The notes under the pieces: generated by a model
Database searches by the model: none
Told to the model about the DNA's origin: nothing
What the model saw: the letters and a program-made list of their open reading frames with translations, nothing else
Shown: positions 8,195-16,325 of the stretch, in pieces
Position numbering within the stretch: the stretch's first letter is position 1
How the letters are laid out: each line of letters starts with the position of its first letter
Assembly (NCBI RefSeq): GCF_001552075.1
Contig: NZ_BCQM01000014.1
Span: 1-58,692, forward strand
Direction: 5' to 3'
Length of the DNA stretch: 58,692 nucleotides
Source: Arthrobacter luteolus NBRC 107841
GTDB lineage: Bacteria; Actinomycetota; Actinomycetes; Actinomycetales; Micrococcaceae
Program-made: the position numbers and the translations under genes

Positions 8195-10593
8195 AATCCC
8201 TCGCTGACCGGCCGGTCAATCCCGTGGTGGGGGTGCCGGTTTCGCATGAAAGCGCCACCCTGCATGTCACCGGCGCCGCGCTCTATACCGATGACCTCAT
8301 TGTCCGGAGCCAGAATGTACTGCACGCCTGGCCGGTGCAGGCCCCGCACGCACATGCCCTGGTCAACGCCCTCCGGACTGAGCCTGCCCTGCTGGTTCCC
8401 GGCGTCGTGCGGGTCCTCACGGCGGAGGATGTGCCCGGAGTCAACGATTCCGGCACCAAGCACGACGAACCGCTTTTCCCCAGTGAGGTTATGTTCTACG
8501 GGCAGGCCGTGTGCTGGGTATTGGGCGATTCCCTGGAAGCTGCCCGCCTTGGTGCGGAAGCAGTGGAGGTGGACTATGAACCGCTCCCGTCCCTGCTGAC
8601 CCTTACCGAGGCTATGGAGGCCGAGAGCTTCCAGGGCAACCAGCCCACCGTCTCCCGCGGCGCGGCCGGCCAGGCATTGGACGACGCCCCTCACCGGTTC
8701 AGCGGCGAGCTCGAGTTCGGCGGGCAGGAACACTTTTATCTGGAAACCCATGCCTCGTTTGTCTACATTGATGAGGGCGGCCAGGTGTTCGTGCACTGCA
8801 GCACGCAGCACCCCACCGAAACCCAGGAGATCGTCGCCCACGTGCTTGGGCTGGCCAGTTCCGAGGTTACGGTGCAGTGCCTGCGTATGGGCGGCGGGTT
8901 CGGCGGGAAAGAAATGCAGCCCCACGGCTACGCGGCTGTTGCCGCGTTGGGGGCTCGCCTCACCGGCCGCCCGGTGCGGCTGCGGTTGAACCGCACACAG
9001 GACATCACCATGTCCGGCAAACGCCACCCATTCCATGCCCGCTGGGAAGTCGGTTTCGACGACGACGGCCGGCTCCTGGCGCTCAGGGCGACGCTGACCA
9101 GCGACGGCGGCTGGAGCCTTGATCTGTCCGAACCGGTGCTGCAGCGGGCCCTTTGCCACATCGACAACGCCTACTGGATACCCAACGTTGAGGTCCACGG
9201 CCGGGTGGCCAAGACCAACAAAACGTCCCAGACGGCCTTCCGTGGTTTCGGCGGCCCCCAGGGCATGCTGGTCATTGAGGATCTCCTGGGCCGCTGCGCG
9301 CCCCTGCTGGGGCTGGACCCGAGCGAGCTGCGCCGCCGCAACCTGTACGTTCCCGGGCAGAGCACACCGTACGGGCAGCCTGTCCGCCACGCTGAGCGGC
9401 TCACCGAAATCTGGCAGGAGCTGGGCGAACGCGCCGACGTCGTGCGCCGCCGCGAGGACATCGCCGCCTTTAACGCAGCACATCCGCATACCCGCAGGGC
9501 GCTCGGCATAACGCCGGTCAAGTTCGGGATTTCCTTCAACCTGACAGCGTTTAACCAGGCCGGCGCTCTGGTGCACATCTATAAGGACGGTTCGGTCCTG
9601 ATCAACCACGGTGGTACGGAAATGGGGCAGGGACTGCATACCAAGATGCGCCAGGTGGCCGCCACCGCCCTCGGCGTGCCGTTGGACATTGTCCGGCTTG
9701 CACCGACACGCACGGACAAGGTCCCCAACACGTCGGCAACGGCAGCCAGCTCCGGAGCGGATCTTAACGGCGGCGCCATCAAGAATGCCTGCGAGCAAAT
9801 CAGCGCTCGTCTGGCGGAAGTAGCGGCACGGCGGCTGAACATCCACCCCGACGACGTCCGGTTCGCGAATGGGATGGTCACCGGAATCGGTTTCCATGAC
9901 GAGGGCATCCCGTTCGCTGAGCTGGTGCGCGACGCCTACTTCCAGCGGGTTTCGCTGTGGGCTGCGGGCTATTACCGGACGGAAGGGCTGCATTGGGACG
10001 GAGCCCGCATGCAGGGGGAGCCCTTTAAATACTTCAGCTACGGGGCCTCGGTCAGCGAGGTGGAGGTGGACGGGTTCACCGGAGCGTACCGCCAGGTGCG
10101 CACCGACATAGTCCACGACGTCGGGGACAGCCTGTCGCCGATGATCGACGTCGGGCAGATCGAGGGAGGCTTCGTCCAGGGTGCAGGATGGCTGACGCTC
10201 GAGGAGATGCGCTGGGATCTCTCCGACGGACCACACCGGGGCCGGATCACCACGCAGTCGGCCAGCACTTACAAGATCCCCAGTTTCTCGGAAATGCCGG
10301 AGGAGTTTAACGTCCACCTCTTCGAGAAGGCCACGGAAAGCGGGGTCGTCTACGGGTCCAAAGCGGTGGGTGAACCCCCCTTTATGCTTGCCTTCAGCGT
10401 CCGCGAAGCGCTGCGCGAGGCCATCGCCACCTTCGGGCCCGGCAACCGGGAAGTCAGACTTCCCAGCCCGGCAACCCCTGAAGCCGTTTACTGGGCCATC
10501 ACCGAAGCCGGGGACGCCGGCACCGAATCAGACGGCAAGGCGCCTGAGACTCCGCAGGTAGTGCCCGAACTCCGGGCCGCGCCCACTCATTGA
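8191..10593 (+). CDS. xdhB: Xanthine dehydrogenase large subunit, molybdopterin-binding
   Basis: Catalytic molybdenum subunit of 800 residues, hydroxylating hypoxanthine and xanthine toward urate. It has the xanthine-oxidase family layout: N-terminal hammerhead domain (ESATLHVTGAALYTDD), then molybdopterin-binding segments MGGGFGGKEMQPHGYA, AFRGFGGPQGM and GTEMGQGLHTKM. The C-terminal VGEPPFMLA holds the glutamate expected to act as general base. It starts on the ATG overlapping the xdhA stop. Length agrees with bacterial XdhB. A Thr/Glu/Pro-rich tail of about 30 residues follows the conserved core. Two-gene organisation (XdhA with Fe-S/FAD, XdhB with Mo) matches the Rhodobacter type. Confidence 0.93.
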   Translation: MKSLADRPVNPVVGVPVSHESATLHVTGAALYTDDLIVRSQNVLHAWPVQAPHAHALVNALRTEPALLVPGVVRVLTAEDVPGVNDSGTKHDEPLFPSEVMFYGQAVCWVLGDSLEAARLGAEAVEVDYEPLPSLLTLTEAMEAESFQGNQPTVSRGAAGQALDDAPHRFSGELEFGGQEHFYLETHASFVYIDEGGQVFVHCSTQHPTETQEIVAHVLGLASSEVTVQCLRMGGGFGGKEMQPHGYAAVAALGARLTGRPVRLRLNRTQDITMSGKRHPFHARWEVGFDDDGRLLALRATLTSDGGWSLDLSEPVLQRALCHIDNAYWIPNVEVHGRVAKTNKTSQTAFRGFGGPQGMLVIEDLLGRCAPLLGLDPSELRRRNLYVPGQSTPYGQPVRHAERLTEIWQELGERADVVRRREDIAAFNAAHPHTRRALGITPVKFGISFNLTAFNQAGALVHIYKDGSVLINHGGTEMGQGLHTKMRQVAATALGVPLDIVRLAPTRTDKVPNTSATAASSGADLNGGAIKNACEQISARLAEVAARRLNIHPDDVRFANGMVTGIGFHDEGIPFAELVRDAYFQRVSLWAAGYYRTEGLHWDGARMQGEPFKYFSYGASVSEVEVDGFTGAYRQVRTDIVHDVGDSLSPMIDVGQIEGGFVQGAGWLTLEEMRWDLSDGPHRGRITTQSASTYKIPSFSEMPEEFNVHLFEKATESGVVYGSKAVGEPPFMLAFSVREALREAIATFGPGNREVRLPSPATPEAVYWAITEAGDAGTESDGKAPETPQVVPELRAAPTH

Positions 10594-10614
10594 TGCCGAT
10601 CGAGGTGGCCTGAC

Positions 10615-11424
10615 ATGGATTGGTTGGCCGCGATGCAGCGGTTGCGTGCAGAGGGCTCGGCGGGAGTCCTCGCCACCGTAATAGACGTCCGCGGTCATGC
10701 TCCCCGGGAGGCAGGGGCGAAGATGCTCATCGGTTCCGAGGAGACCTGGGACAGCATTGGGGGCGGCAACCTGGAGGCGACGGCGATCGAACGCGCCCGC
10801 GCAATGATCCAGTCCGGGATCACCGCCCCCGAACGACTCAGCTTCGGCCTTAGCGAACGTGCGGTAACGCTGCATGGACGCCAGTGCTGTGGAGGCGTCG
10901 TCGAGGTTCTCCTCGAACCTTTTGCACCCCGTCCCGCAGTTGCGGTGTTCGGAGTGGGACACGTTGGGTACGAACTGGCCCGGATCCTCTCCCGGCTGTC
11001 CATCAGCCTGTACTTGGTGGACAGCCGGGCTGATCAGCTGAGCACTGCCCGGCTCGGCGAAATCATGAGGGGACCCGCAGACGTCCATCCGGTGCACAGC
11101 CCCGTGCCGGATTCAGTGTTGGGTGAATTGCCGAAAGGCTCGCACGTGTTCATCATGAGCCATGACCATGCCGAAGACTTCCTGCTGTGCGACGCCGCGC
11201 TGCGCCACGGGTGCCTGGGATCGGTGGGGCTGATTGGCTCGCGGGCCAAGTGGTCGAGGTTCCGTCAGAGGCTGCTCGCAGAGGGGCATCCGGAGGACGT
11301 CGTCGACCGCATCATTTGCCCCATTGGGTTGCCCGATATCACCGGCAAGGCCCCGGCTGTGATCGCCGTCAGCGTTGCTGCGGGTCTGCTGATGAGGCTG
11401 CAGGCCAGCCCGGTAGTGGCTTAG
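10615..11424 (+). CDS. xdhC: XdhC-type molybdenum cofactor insertion/sulfuration chaperone
   Basis: XdhC/CoxI-family protein of 269 residues. It binds molybdenum cofactor, promotes its sulfuration and delivers it to XdhB. The N-terminal XdhC_CoxI segment has REAGAKMLIG and HGRQCCGGVVEVLLEPF with the paired cysteines of the family. The C-terminal Rossmann-like domain has VFGVGHVGYELARIL and later SVGLIGSRAKWSRFRQRL. The ATG lies 21 bp after xdhB with no promoter between, so it is the last gene of xdhABC. A strong hairpin follows at 11436. Confidence 0.92.
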   Translation: MDWLAAMQRLRAEGSAGVLATVIDVRGHAPREAGAKMLIGSEETWDSIGGGNLEATAIERARAMIQSGITAPERLSFGLSERAVTLHGRQCCGGVVEVLLEPFAPRPAVAVFGVGHVGYELARILSRLSISLYLVDSRADQLSTARLGEIMRGPADVHPVHSPVPDSVLGELPKGSHVFIMSHDHAEDFLLCDAALRHGCLGSVGLIGSRAKWSRFRQRLLAEGHPEDVVDRIICPIGLPDITGKAPAVIAVSVAAGLLMRLQASPVVA

Positions 11425-11435
11425 TAGATTCTGCC

Positions 11436-11469
11436 CTGGCAGGGTGGGCCCGGTGGCCCACCCTGCCAG
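11436..11469. terminator. Bidirectional hairpin between xdhC and the purine permease
   Basis: A perfect 15-bp stem (CTGGCAGGGTGGGCC / GGCCCACCCTGCCAG) with a CGGT loop, lying between two converging stop codons (11424 and 11478). There is no T-tract on either side, as is common in high-GC actinobacteria. Confidence 0.8.
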
Positions 11470-11477
11470 CTGTCCGG

Positions 11478-12986
11478 TCAGCCCCCAAGCCAGATGGTGA
11501 CCGGGCCCCGGGCGAAATAGACGAGGAACCCTGCAGAGACCACCCACATCAGCGGGTGAATCTCCTTGAACTTGCCCGACCCTGCCCGCACCAGCACCCA
11601 GGTGATAAAACCGATGCCGATGCCGTTGGCAATCGAATAGGTCAACGGCATGGTCACGATGGTGAGGAAAGCCGGTAGGGCCACCGAGAAGTCCTGGAAA
11701 TCGATCTCGCGGATCTGTGCGACCATCATCGCGCCGACCACCACCAGGGCCGACGCAGCCACCTCCAGCGGGACGACTGCCGTGAGGGGCGTGAGGAACG
11801 TCGCGGCGAGGAACAGGATCCCGGTGACCACCGACGCGAGCCCGGTCCTGGCGCCCTCGCCAATGCCGGCGGCGGAATCAATGTAGACCGTGTTGGAAGA
11901 GCTCGAGGTTCCTCCACCGGCGACGGCCCCGACGCCCTCGATGATCAGGGCTGACTTCAGGCGCGGAAAGTTGCCCTGCTTGTCAGCAAGTCCCGCGCTT
12001 TTCGAAAGACCGGTCATGGTGCCCATGGCGTCGAAAAAGTTGGTGAACACAAGGGTGAAGACCAGCATGGTTGCCGCGAGGACACCGATTCTTTCAAAGG
12101 CCCCGAAATTGAACGCTCCGATGAGACTGAAATCCGGTACCGAGAAAATACTGCCTGGAATGACAGGTGCGTTCAGGTGCCAGCCACCCGGGTTATCGGG
12201 GCCGCTGAATCCGAGGTCCAGGAAGGCTTCGAGGATGATGGCGATGATGGTGGTGGAGACCATGCCGATCAACAGCCCGCCCTTGACCCGCCGCGCCATG
12301 AGAATTCCGATGGTGAGTACACCAATAAGGAAGACCACAGTGGGGAACGTGGTGACGGAGCCGTTGTCCCCCAGCTGAACAGGAGGGCCTCCCGGGGTCC
12401 TGCTGACGAAACCGGAATCAACGAATCCGATGAAAGCGATGAACAGGCCGATGCCTACCGTGATGGCTGCCTTGAGCTGCGGGGGTACTGCGTTGAAAAT
12501 CGCTGTCCGCGCACCCGTGACGGCGAGGAGGACGATCAGGAGGCCGTTGATAACCACCAGCCCCATGGCTTCTGCCCAGGTGACATCCCCGATCACTGAG
12601 ACGGCGAGGAAGGAGTTGATTCCCAGACCCGCCGCGATCCCGAAGGGCAGATTCGCGAACATGCCGAAGATGATGGTCATTACCCCGGCTGTCAAAGCCG
12701 TGACAGCGCCGACCTGGGCAGCAGCGAGCCACCCTCCCTCGATGTCGGTGGCTGCCGACTCTGCACTGAATCCGCCAAGGATGAGTGGATTCAGGATCAC
12801 GATGTAAGCCATCGTGATGAACGTTACGAGGCCGCCGCGGACTTCGCGCCCCTTGGTGGAGCCGCGTTCAGTGATCTGGAAGAAGCTGTCTAGTGACGAA
12901 AAACGGTTGCTTTTGCGCGGACGCGCTGCAACATCCGTTACGTTTTGACCTTCATGGGGGTCATTGTCCCGGGTAGTGAGTGCCAC
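11478..12986 (-). CDS. NCS2-family purine (hypoxanthine/guanine/adenine) permease
   Basis: Integral membrane protein of 502 residues of the AzgA/GhxP branch of the NCS2 nucleobase:cation symporters. Seen: TFITMAYIVILNPLIL near the first helix, ANLPFGIAAGLGINSFLA, FTNFFDAMGTMTGLS, and GGGTSSSSNTVYIDSAAGIGEGARTGLASVV, which corresponds to the GTST...ESAAG signature of AzgA-type proteins. GTG start with a strong ribosome site (GGAGGT) six bases upstream. It converges with xdhABC, so the module imports and oxidises purines. The leader is foldable (see 13007-13130). Precise substrate is not determined. Confidence 0.9.
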   Translation of the reverse strand: MALTTRDNDPHEGQNVTDVAARPRKSNRFSSLDSFFQITERGSTKGREVRGGLVTFITMAYIVILNPLILGGFSAESAATDIEGGWLAAAQVGAVTALTAGVMTIIFGMFANLPFGIAAGLGINSFLAVSVIGDVTWAEAMGLVVINGLLIVLLAVTGARTAIFNAVPPQLKAAITVGIGLFIAFIGFVDSGFVSRTPGGPPVQLGDNGSVTTFPTVVFLIGVLTIGILMARRVKGGLLIGMVSTTIIAIILEAFLDLGFSGPDNPGGWHLNAPVIPGSIFSVPDFSLIGAFNFGAFERIGVLAATMLVFTLVFTNFFDAMGTMTGLSKSAGLADKQGNFPRLKSALIIEGVGAVAGGGTSSSSNTVYIDSAAGIGEGARTGLASVVTGILFLAATFLTPLTAVVPLEVAASALVVVGAMMVAQIREIDFQDFSVALPAFLTIVTMPLTYSIANGIGIGFITWVLVRAGSGKFKEIHPLMWVVSAGFLVYFARGPVTIWLGG

Positions 12987-13006
12987 GGCCGTACCTCCCT
13001 AGCAGA

Positions 13007-13130
13007 GGCAGCATCTCCAACGGCCACCGCCAACGGCAAAAGGGCGTGAGGCCAGACTGCTGCGATGATTTGTGATTGCAGGTCCGCCTGGTAGATAGCA
13101 GCCCGTGAGGGGTGCCCGCCGTTGGCATCG
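13007..13130 (-). promoter_or_regulatory. Foldable 5' leader of the purine permease with mutually exclusive pairings
   Basis: In the minus-strand transcript a 5' segment GCCAACGGC (from 13126 to 13118) can pair with GCCGTTGGC (13037-13029), extended by GGGC/GCCC. It can instead pair with a second copy, GCCGTTGG (13025-13018), closer to the gene. Likewise GCAGCA (within 13057-13063) can pair with the upstream GCTGCT (13102-13097) or the downstream TGCTGCC (13013-13007). A CCTC/GAGG stem may cover the GGAGGT ribosome site. The enclosed core contains a CAGG-CGGA-CCTG hairpin. These alternatives are what a metabolite switch would show; no known class is recognised. Confidence 0.35.
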
Positions 13131-13357
13131 ACTCGAACTGTAGCACCGGAATGTGATCTACAACACTACTTTTTTGAGAAGTCTTTTCCACGACACGGTA
13201 TCCCCTCGGGCGTCCGGAGGCGTTGACCAGCGGGCTGTGGATGTGACGTCCCCCGCTTCGTGGAATACCGGCGGCCTCCTCCCCGGTTGCGCTGACTATA
13301 CGAACTTCAGCCCAGGACACCATCCGCCCTGGGGCAAGCGACAGAAAGAACCCCTTA
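13131..13357. other. Divergent promoter region of the purine permease and Old Yellow Enzyme genes
   Basis: No gene is visible. On the minus strand a possible -10 (TACAGT, near 13138-13143) would start the permease leader. On the plus strand TTGAGA at 13174-13179 could be a -35 for the oxidoreductase gene, but its -10 is poor. Confidence 0.35.
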
Positions 13358-14437
13358 GTGAACCTCTATACCCCGCTGACCCTCGGCGCCATGGAACTGC
13401 CCAACCGCCTGGTAATGGCCCCGCTGACCCGTATGCGCGCCGATCTGTTCGGCGTGCCCACTGACATGATGATCGACTACTACCGCCAGCGGGCATCGCT
13501 GGGCCTCATTGTCAGTGAAGGCATCTACCCGTCCTTCACCGGCCAGGGCAACACCCGGATGCCGGGTCTGGTCACCGACGAGCACGTTGCCGGCTGGAAG
13601 AAGGTCACCGACGCCGTGCACGCCGCCGGCGGCCGGATTGTGGCCCAGCTGATGCACTCCGGCCGTGTGGCCCACGAGAACATCAACGGTGGACGCGGCG
13701 CCGTCGCCCCCAGCGCCATCGCGCTCGAGGGTATGGCCCACACCTACGAGGGCAAGCAGCCCTACCCTGTGCCGCACGCCCTGACCGAAGCCGAAATCCC
13801 CGGCGTCGTGCAGGAATTCACGTCCGCGGCCGTGAACGCGATGAAGGCAGGGTTCGACGGCGTTGAACTGCACGGTGCCAACGGTTACCTGCTGCAGGAA
13901 TTCCTCTCGCCGGTCTCCAACACGCGCACCGACTCCTACGGCGGATCCCCGGAAAACCGGGCGCGCATTGTCGTGGAGGCCTTCCGTTCGGTGGCCGAGG
14001 CGATCGGCGCTGACCACGTCGGCATCCGGATTTCCCCGGAGCACAACATTCAGGGCGTCCTGGAAACCGACCGCGAGGACGTGCTCGCAACGTACACCGC
14101 CCTGGTAGACGGCATCGCGCCGCTGAAGCCTCTGTACCTGAGCATCCTGCACAAGGATCCGGCCGATGACCTGGTCCAGGAACTGCGCCGCCGCTTCGCC
14201 GGCCCGGTACTGCTGAACACCGGCTTCGGCGTGATGACCACCCGCGACGACGCCATCGCCCTCCTTCAGGAAGACCTGGCCGACGCCGTCGTCGTCGGCC
14301 GCCCGGCCATCGCCAACCCGGACCTGGCCCGCCGCTGGCAGGAAGACCTGGAGCTCAACGCCCCGGATCCCCTGACTTTCTACACCGACGGCGCGGCCGG
14401 CTACACGGACTACCCGGAGCTGGCCCCGGTTTCCTAA
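13358..14437 (+). CDS. Old Yellow Enzyme family alkene reductase (NADH:flavin oxidoreductase)
   Basis: FMN-dependent enzyme of 359 residues that reduces activated C=C bonds (enones, maleimides, nitro compounds) with NAD(P)H. Complete TIM barrel of the NemA type: LPNRLVMAPLTRMRA near the N-terminus; GGRIVAQLMHSGRVAH; AVNAMKAGFDGVELHGANGYLLQEFLSP; SNTRTDSYGGSPENRARIVVEA; and the phosphate-binding GRPAIANPDLARR near the end. The HGAN motif carries the usual substrate-binding His/Asn pair. GTG start with only a weak ribosome site. Transcribed alone and followed by a hairpin. Its physiological substrate cannot be read from context. Confidence 0.9.
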   Translation: MNLYTPLTLGAMELPNRLVMAPLTRMRADLFGVPTDMMIDYYRQRASLGLIVSEGIYPSFTGQGNTRMPGLVTDEHVAGWKKVTDAVHAAGGRIVAQLMHSGRVAHENINGGRGAVAPSAIALEGMAHTYEGKQPYPVPHALTEAEIPGVVQEFTSAAVNAMKAGFDGVELHGANGYLLQEFLSPVSNTRTDSYGGSPENRARIVVEAFRSVAEAIGADHVGIRISPEHNIQGVLETDREDVLATYTALVDGIAPLKPLYLSILHKDPADDLVQELRRRFAGPVLLNTGFGVMTTRDDAIALLQEDLADAVVVGRPAIANPDLARRWQEDLELNAPDPLTFYTDGAAGYTDYPELAPVS

Positions 14438-14473
14438 CCGGGCTTTCCCAGCCCACTGCTTTCGCAACTGACG

Positions 14474-14508
14474 ACGGCGGCCTTCCGCGGCAGGCGGAGA
14501 GCCGCCGT
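14474..14508. terminator. Hairpin terminator after the Old Yellow Enzyme gene
   Basis: Stem ACGGCGGC/GCCGCCGT with an inner TCCGC/GCGGA pair, between the convergent stops at 14437 and 14537. No T-tract. Probably serves both strands. Confidence 0.6.
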
Positions 14509-14536
14509 TGGCGGTTCAACCCCGCGTGCGGCCAGG

Positions 14537-14950
14537 TCAGCTGCCGGCATCCGTGACAACCAGGCCGAAGACCGGCCCGTCTACGGAATCAATGTCGATG
14601 AAGAGCTTGACGATAGTGGAATCCAGCTCAAAAACCGTGCGGGTTGGTTCCTCCTGGGTGCCGCAGGGGACAGAAGTCTTGCCGGTATTGGCGACGTTTA
14701 CAACGAGTTCGCCATCGGACTGGCAAGCCAGGTAGACGGCGACGGCAGGGGCAGCCTGACCGAACCTAACTGAGCTTGAGCCGGACCCGGATACGCTTCC
14801 CAAGAAATTCTCATCCGCCGGATGGGCGGGAATTCGAAGATCATCCGGTACCGGCGTCACCCACACTTGTTCAGGCACCGAGGCAGCCTGCGTGCAGCCG
14901 CACAGCAGCAAGGCACTGACACCAAGGACGGACAGGACTTTCGCGCGCAT
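14537..14950 (-). CDS. Small putative lipoprotein of unknown function
   Basis: Protein of 137 residues with a hydrophobic signal (VLSVLGVSALLLCGC) and a likely lipidation site at Cys19, so probably anchored on the outer face of the membrane. The mature part has a Ser/Gly-rich linker and a beta-rich C-terminal half (AVYLACQSDGELVVNVANTG; VFELDSTIVKLFIDIDS) with two cysteines that could form a disulfide. I do not recognise a family. It is alone on its strand between two hairpin or repeat regions. Confidence 0.65.
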   Translation of the reverse strand: MRAKVLSVLGVSALLLCGCTQAASVPEQVWVTPVPDDLRIPAHPADENFLGSVSGSGSSSVRFGQAAPAVAVYLACQSDGELVVNVANTGKTSVPCGTQEEPTRTVFELDSTIVKLFIDIDSVDGPVFGLVVTDAGS

Positions 14951-15070
14951 ACAGCCTCCCAGTTGTTTCGCGGTCCAGCTGCTGGTCCTGGGGGTGACTG
15001 CGGCCGGTCAACGACGACCTATGTTCGGGCCACCCTACAGCAGCCGAAAGCGGGCCCGGAGGAAGGACAG

Positions 15071-15098
15071 TGTCCCTCCGACTTGGGAAAAACCCGCC
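15071..15098 (-). repeat. Single dispersed copy of the 4713-4836 repeat
   Basis: Reverse-strand copy: GGCGGGTTTTTCCCAAGTCG then GAGGGACA, matching the unit at 4754 and 4796 apart from the variable centre. It lies between the lipoprotein gene and the Ntn amidase gene, again in a non-coding gap. Confidence 0.65.
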
Positions 15099-15154
15099 AC
15101 TTTGGGACTTTCCTGCGCGGCGCCACGGCAGCACAGCACGTCAGGGCAGCGGGC

Positions 15155-16102
15155 TTAGACGACGACAAGCTCCGTTCCGCCGGCCGCATGGTCAGCCATC
15201 GCGACGCGCTGGACCGCAGGGTCCTCGTAGGTGTTCCAGTAGTAGGTCATCGTCCGGGAGGAGAAGAGCCCGGTGTAGATGGTCTTCTCAAACTCACCCG
15301 AGCCCATGGCCGCGCAGCCCTCCACCATCGCGACCTGCTGCAGGGTATGGAACGCGCGGCTGACGTTCGCCTCCTCGGTCGTTTTATCCGGGTAATGCGT
15401 GTTGACGTAGGCAGCCCGCACGAACCGCGACGGCGAGTAGTAGTCGCCGGGGATTCCCCGCATCAGCGACCCTGAACCGAACGGGACCAGATTTGCCCGG
15501 CCGAGCACCACCTTCTCGGGGAAGTCCGGCGACGTGTTGAGGTAGTTGCGCAGGTTCTCGTGGTGCCAGGTAAAGCCGGGCTGGTTGGCCAGGACATCGA
15601 CGTCGTTATCAAAAACGTGCATACCGTCGCTGGTGTACTCCACAACGATGGCGCGTTTCGAGTCACCGATGATCCAGTGCAGCAGAGAGCTCGGATACTT
15701 CTCATTGATCGGTTTGTCCACGATGACGACGCTGCCAAGCGCGGCCTCTACCTCGTCAACACTCGCGAACTGGGACGCCACCCAGAGTGGGAATTCATAC
15801 GCTGCGACGTTCGTCGCACCGTCGACCGGTTCCGGAGCGTAGTCCGCGTACCCTGGGAAGTTGAGCCCGGCGACGGCCAGGCCTGCGTCATTGCCGCAGT
15901 CGAAATAGAGCGGTGTGTCCTCCTCCACGATGCCCATGCCGATGACGGCGTGCTGGATCCTTGGCACCGCGCTGAACGGCGACCTCGCGGCGTATCCGGT
16001 GGGAGTAACCACCACCCGCTCCCCGTAGCCGGCCGTCCAGTCGAGGTTGCGTGCGAGATAGAGATTGCCGCTGCCGTCCGAGAACCTGATGCCTGTGCAC
16101 AT
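15155..16102 (-). CDS. Linear amide C-N hydrolase, choloylglycine hydrolase/penicillin V acylase family
   Basis: Ntn-hydrolase of 315 residues. I place the start at the ATG at 16100-16102 because it gives MCTG, with Cys2 becoming the N-terminal nucleophile after Met removal, and has GGGAG seven bases upstream. A longer frame would bury that Cys. Family features: ARNLDW after the first strand, NDAGLAVAGLNFPGYADY, and NEKYPSSLLHWIIGDSKRAIVVEYT in the expected order. Family members cleave conjugated bile salts, penicillin V or N-acyl homoserine lactones. In a soil organism the last two are more likely than bile salts, but this is inference. No signal peptide is seen. Confidence 0.87.
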   Translation of the reverse strand: MCTGIRFSDGSGNLYLARNLDWTAGYGERVVVTPTGYAARSPFSAVPRIQHAVIGMGIVEEDTPLYFDCGNDAGLAVAGLNFPGYADYAPEPVDGATNVAAYEFPLWVASQFASVDEVEAALGSVVIVDKPINEKYPSSLLHWIIGDSKRAIVVEYTSDGMHVFDNDVDVLANQPGFTWHHENLRNYLNTSPDFPEKVVLGRANLVPFGSGSLMRGIPGDYYSPSRFVRAAYVNTHYPDKTTEEANVSRAFHTLQQVAMVEGCAAMGSGEFEKTIYTGLFSSRTMTYYWNTYEDPAVQRVAMADHAAGGTELVVV

Positions 16103-16269
16103 GTTGATGCTCCCTTTTCCGGCGAAGCGCTGAATGGCTTCGCCTGTACGGTGGCCCCCTGCCAGGGACACTTCCGGGAACTAACGGAGCCGGCTGACCG
16201 GTCCGGAACCTCCCTGCCCTGTTCAGGGTAGGCCCGGACCCCGCACCAGCGGCAGCATGCGCGGCAAAC

Positions 16270-16304
16270 CCGGCCTCCGCACACGTCTTTCCGTGCGGGC
16301 CGGC
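16270..16304 (-). terminator. Putative hairpin terminator downstream of the collagen-like gene
   Basis: GTGCGG and CCGCAC pair around a 9-10-base loop and extend through GCCGG/CCGGCC with a bulge. It lies 22 bp after the collagen-like gene's stop on the same strand. No clear T-tract. Confidence 0.4.
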
Positions 16305-16325
16305 CTCATCCCGGGGAGCCCGGTG

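Noticed and set aside
8149-10317. Minus-strand frame of 722 codons opposite xdhB
   Set aside because: Antisense shadow; xdhB has all molybdopterin-binding motifs in frame on the plus strand.
13007-13130. Known guanine/adenine riboswitch
   Set aside because: The conserved loop-loop and junction bases of the purine class are not visible; only new-type pairings are seen.
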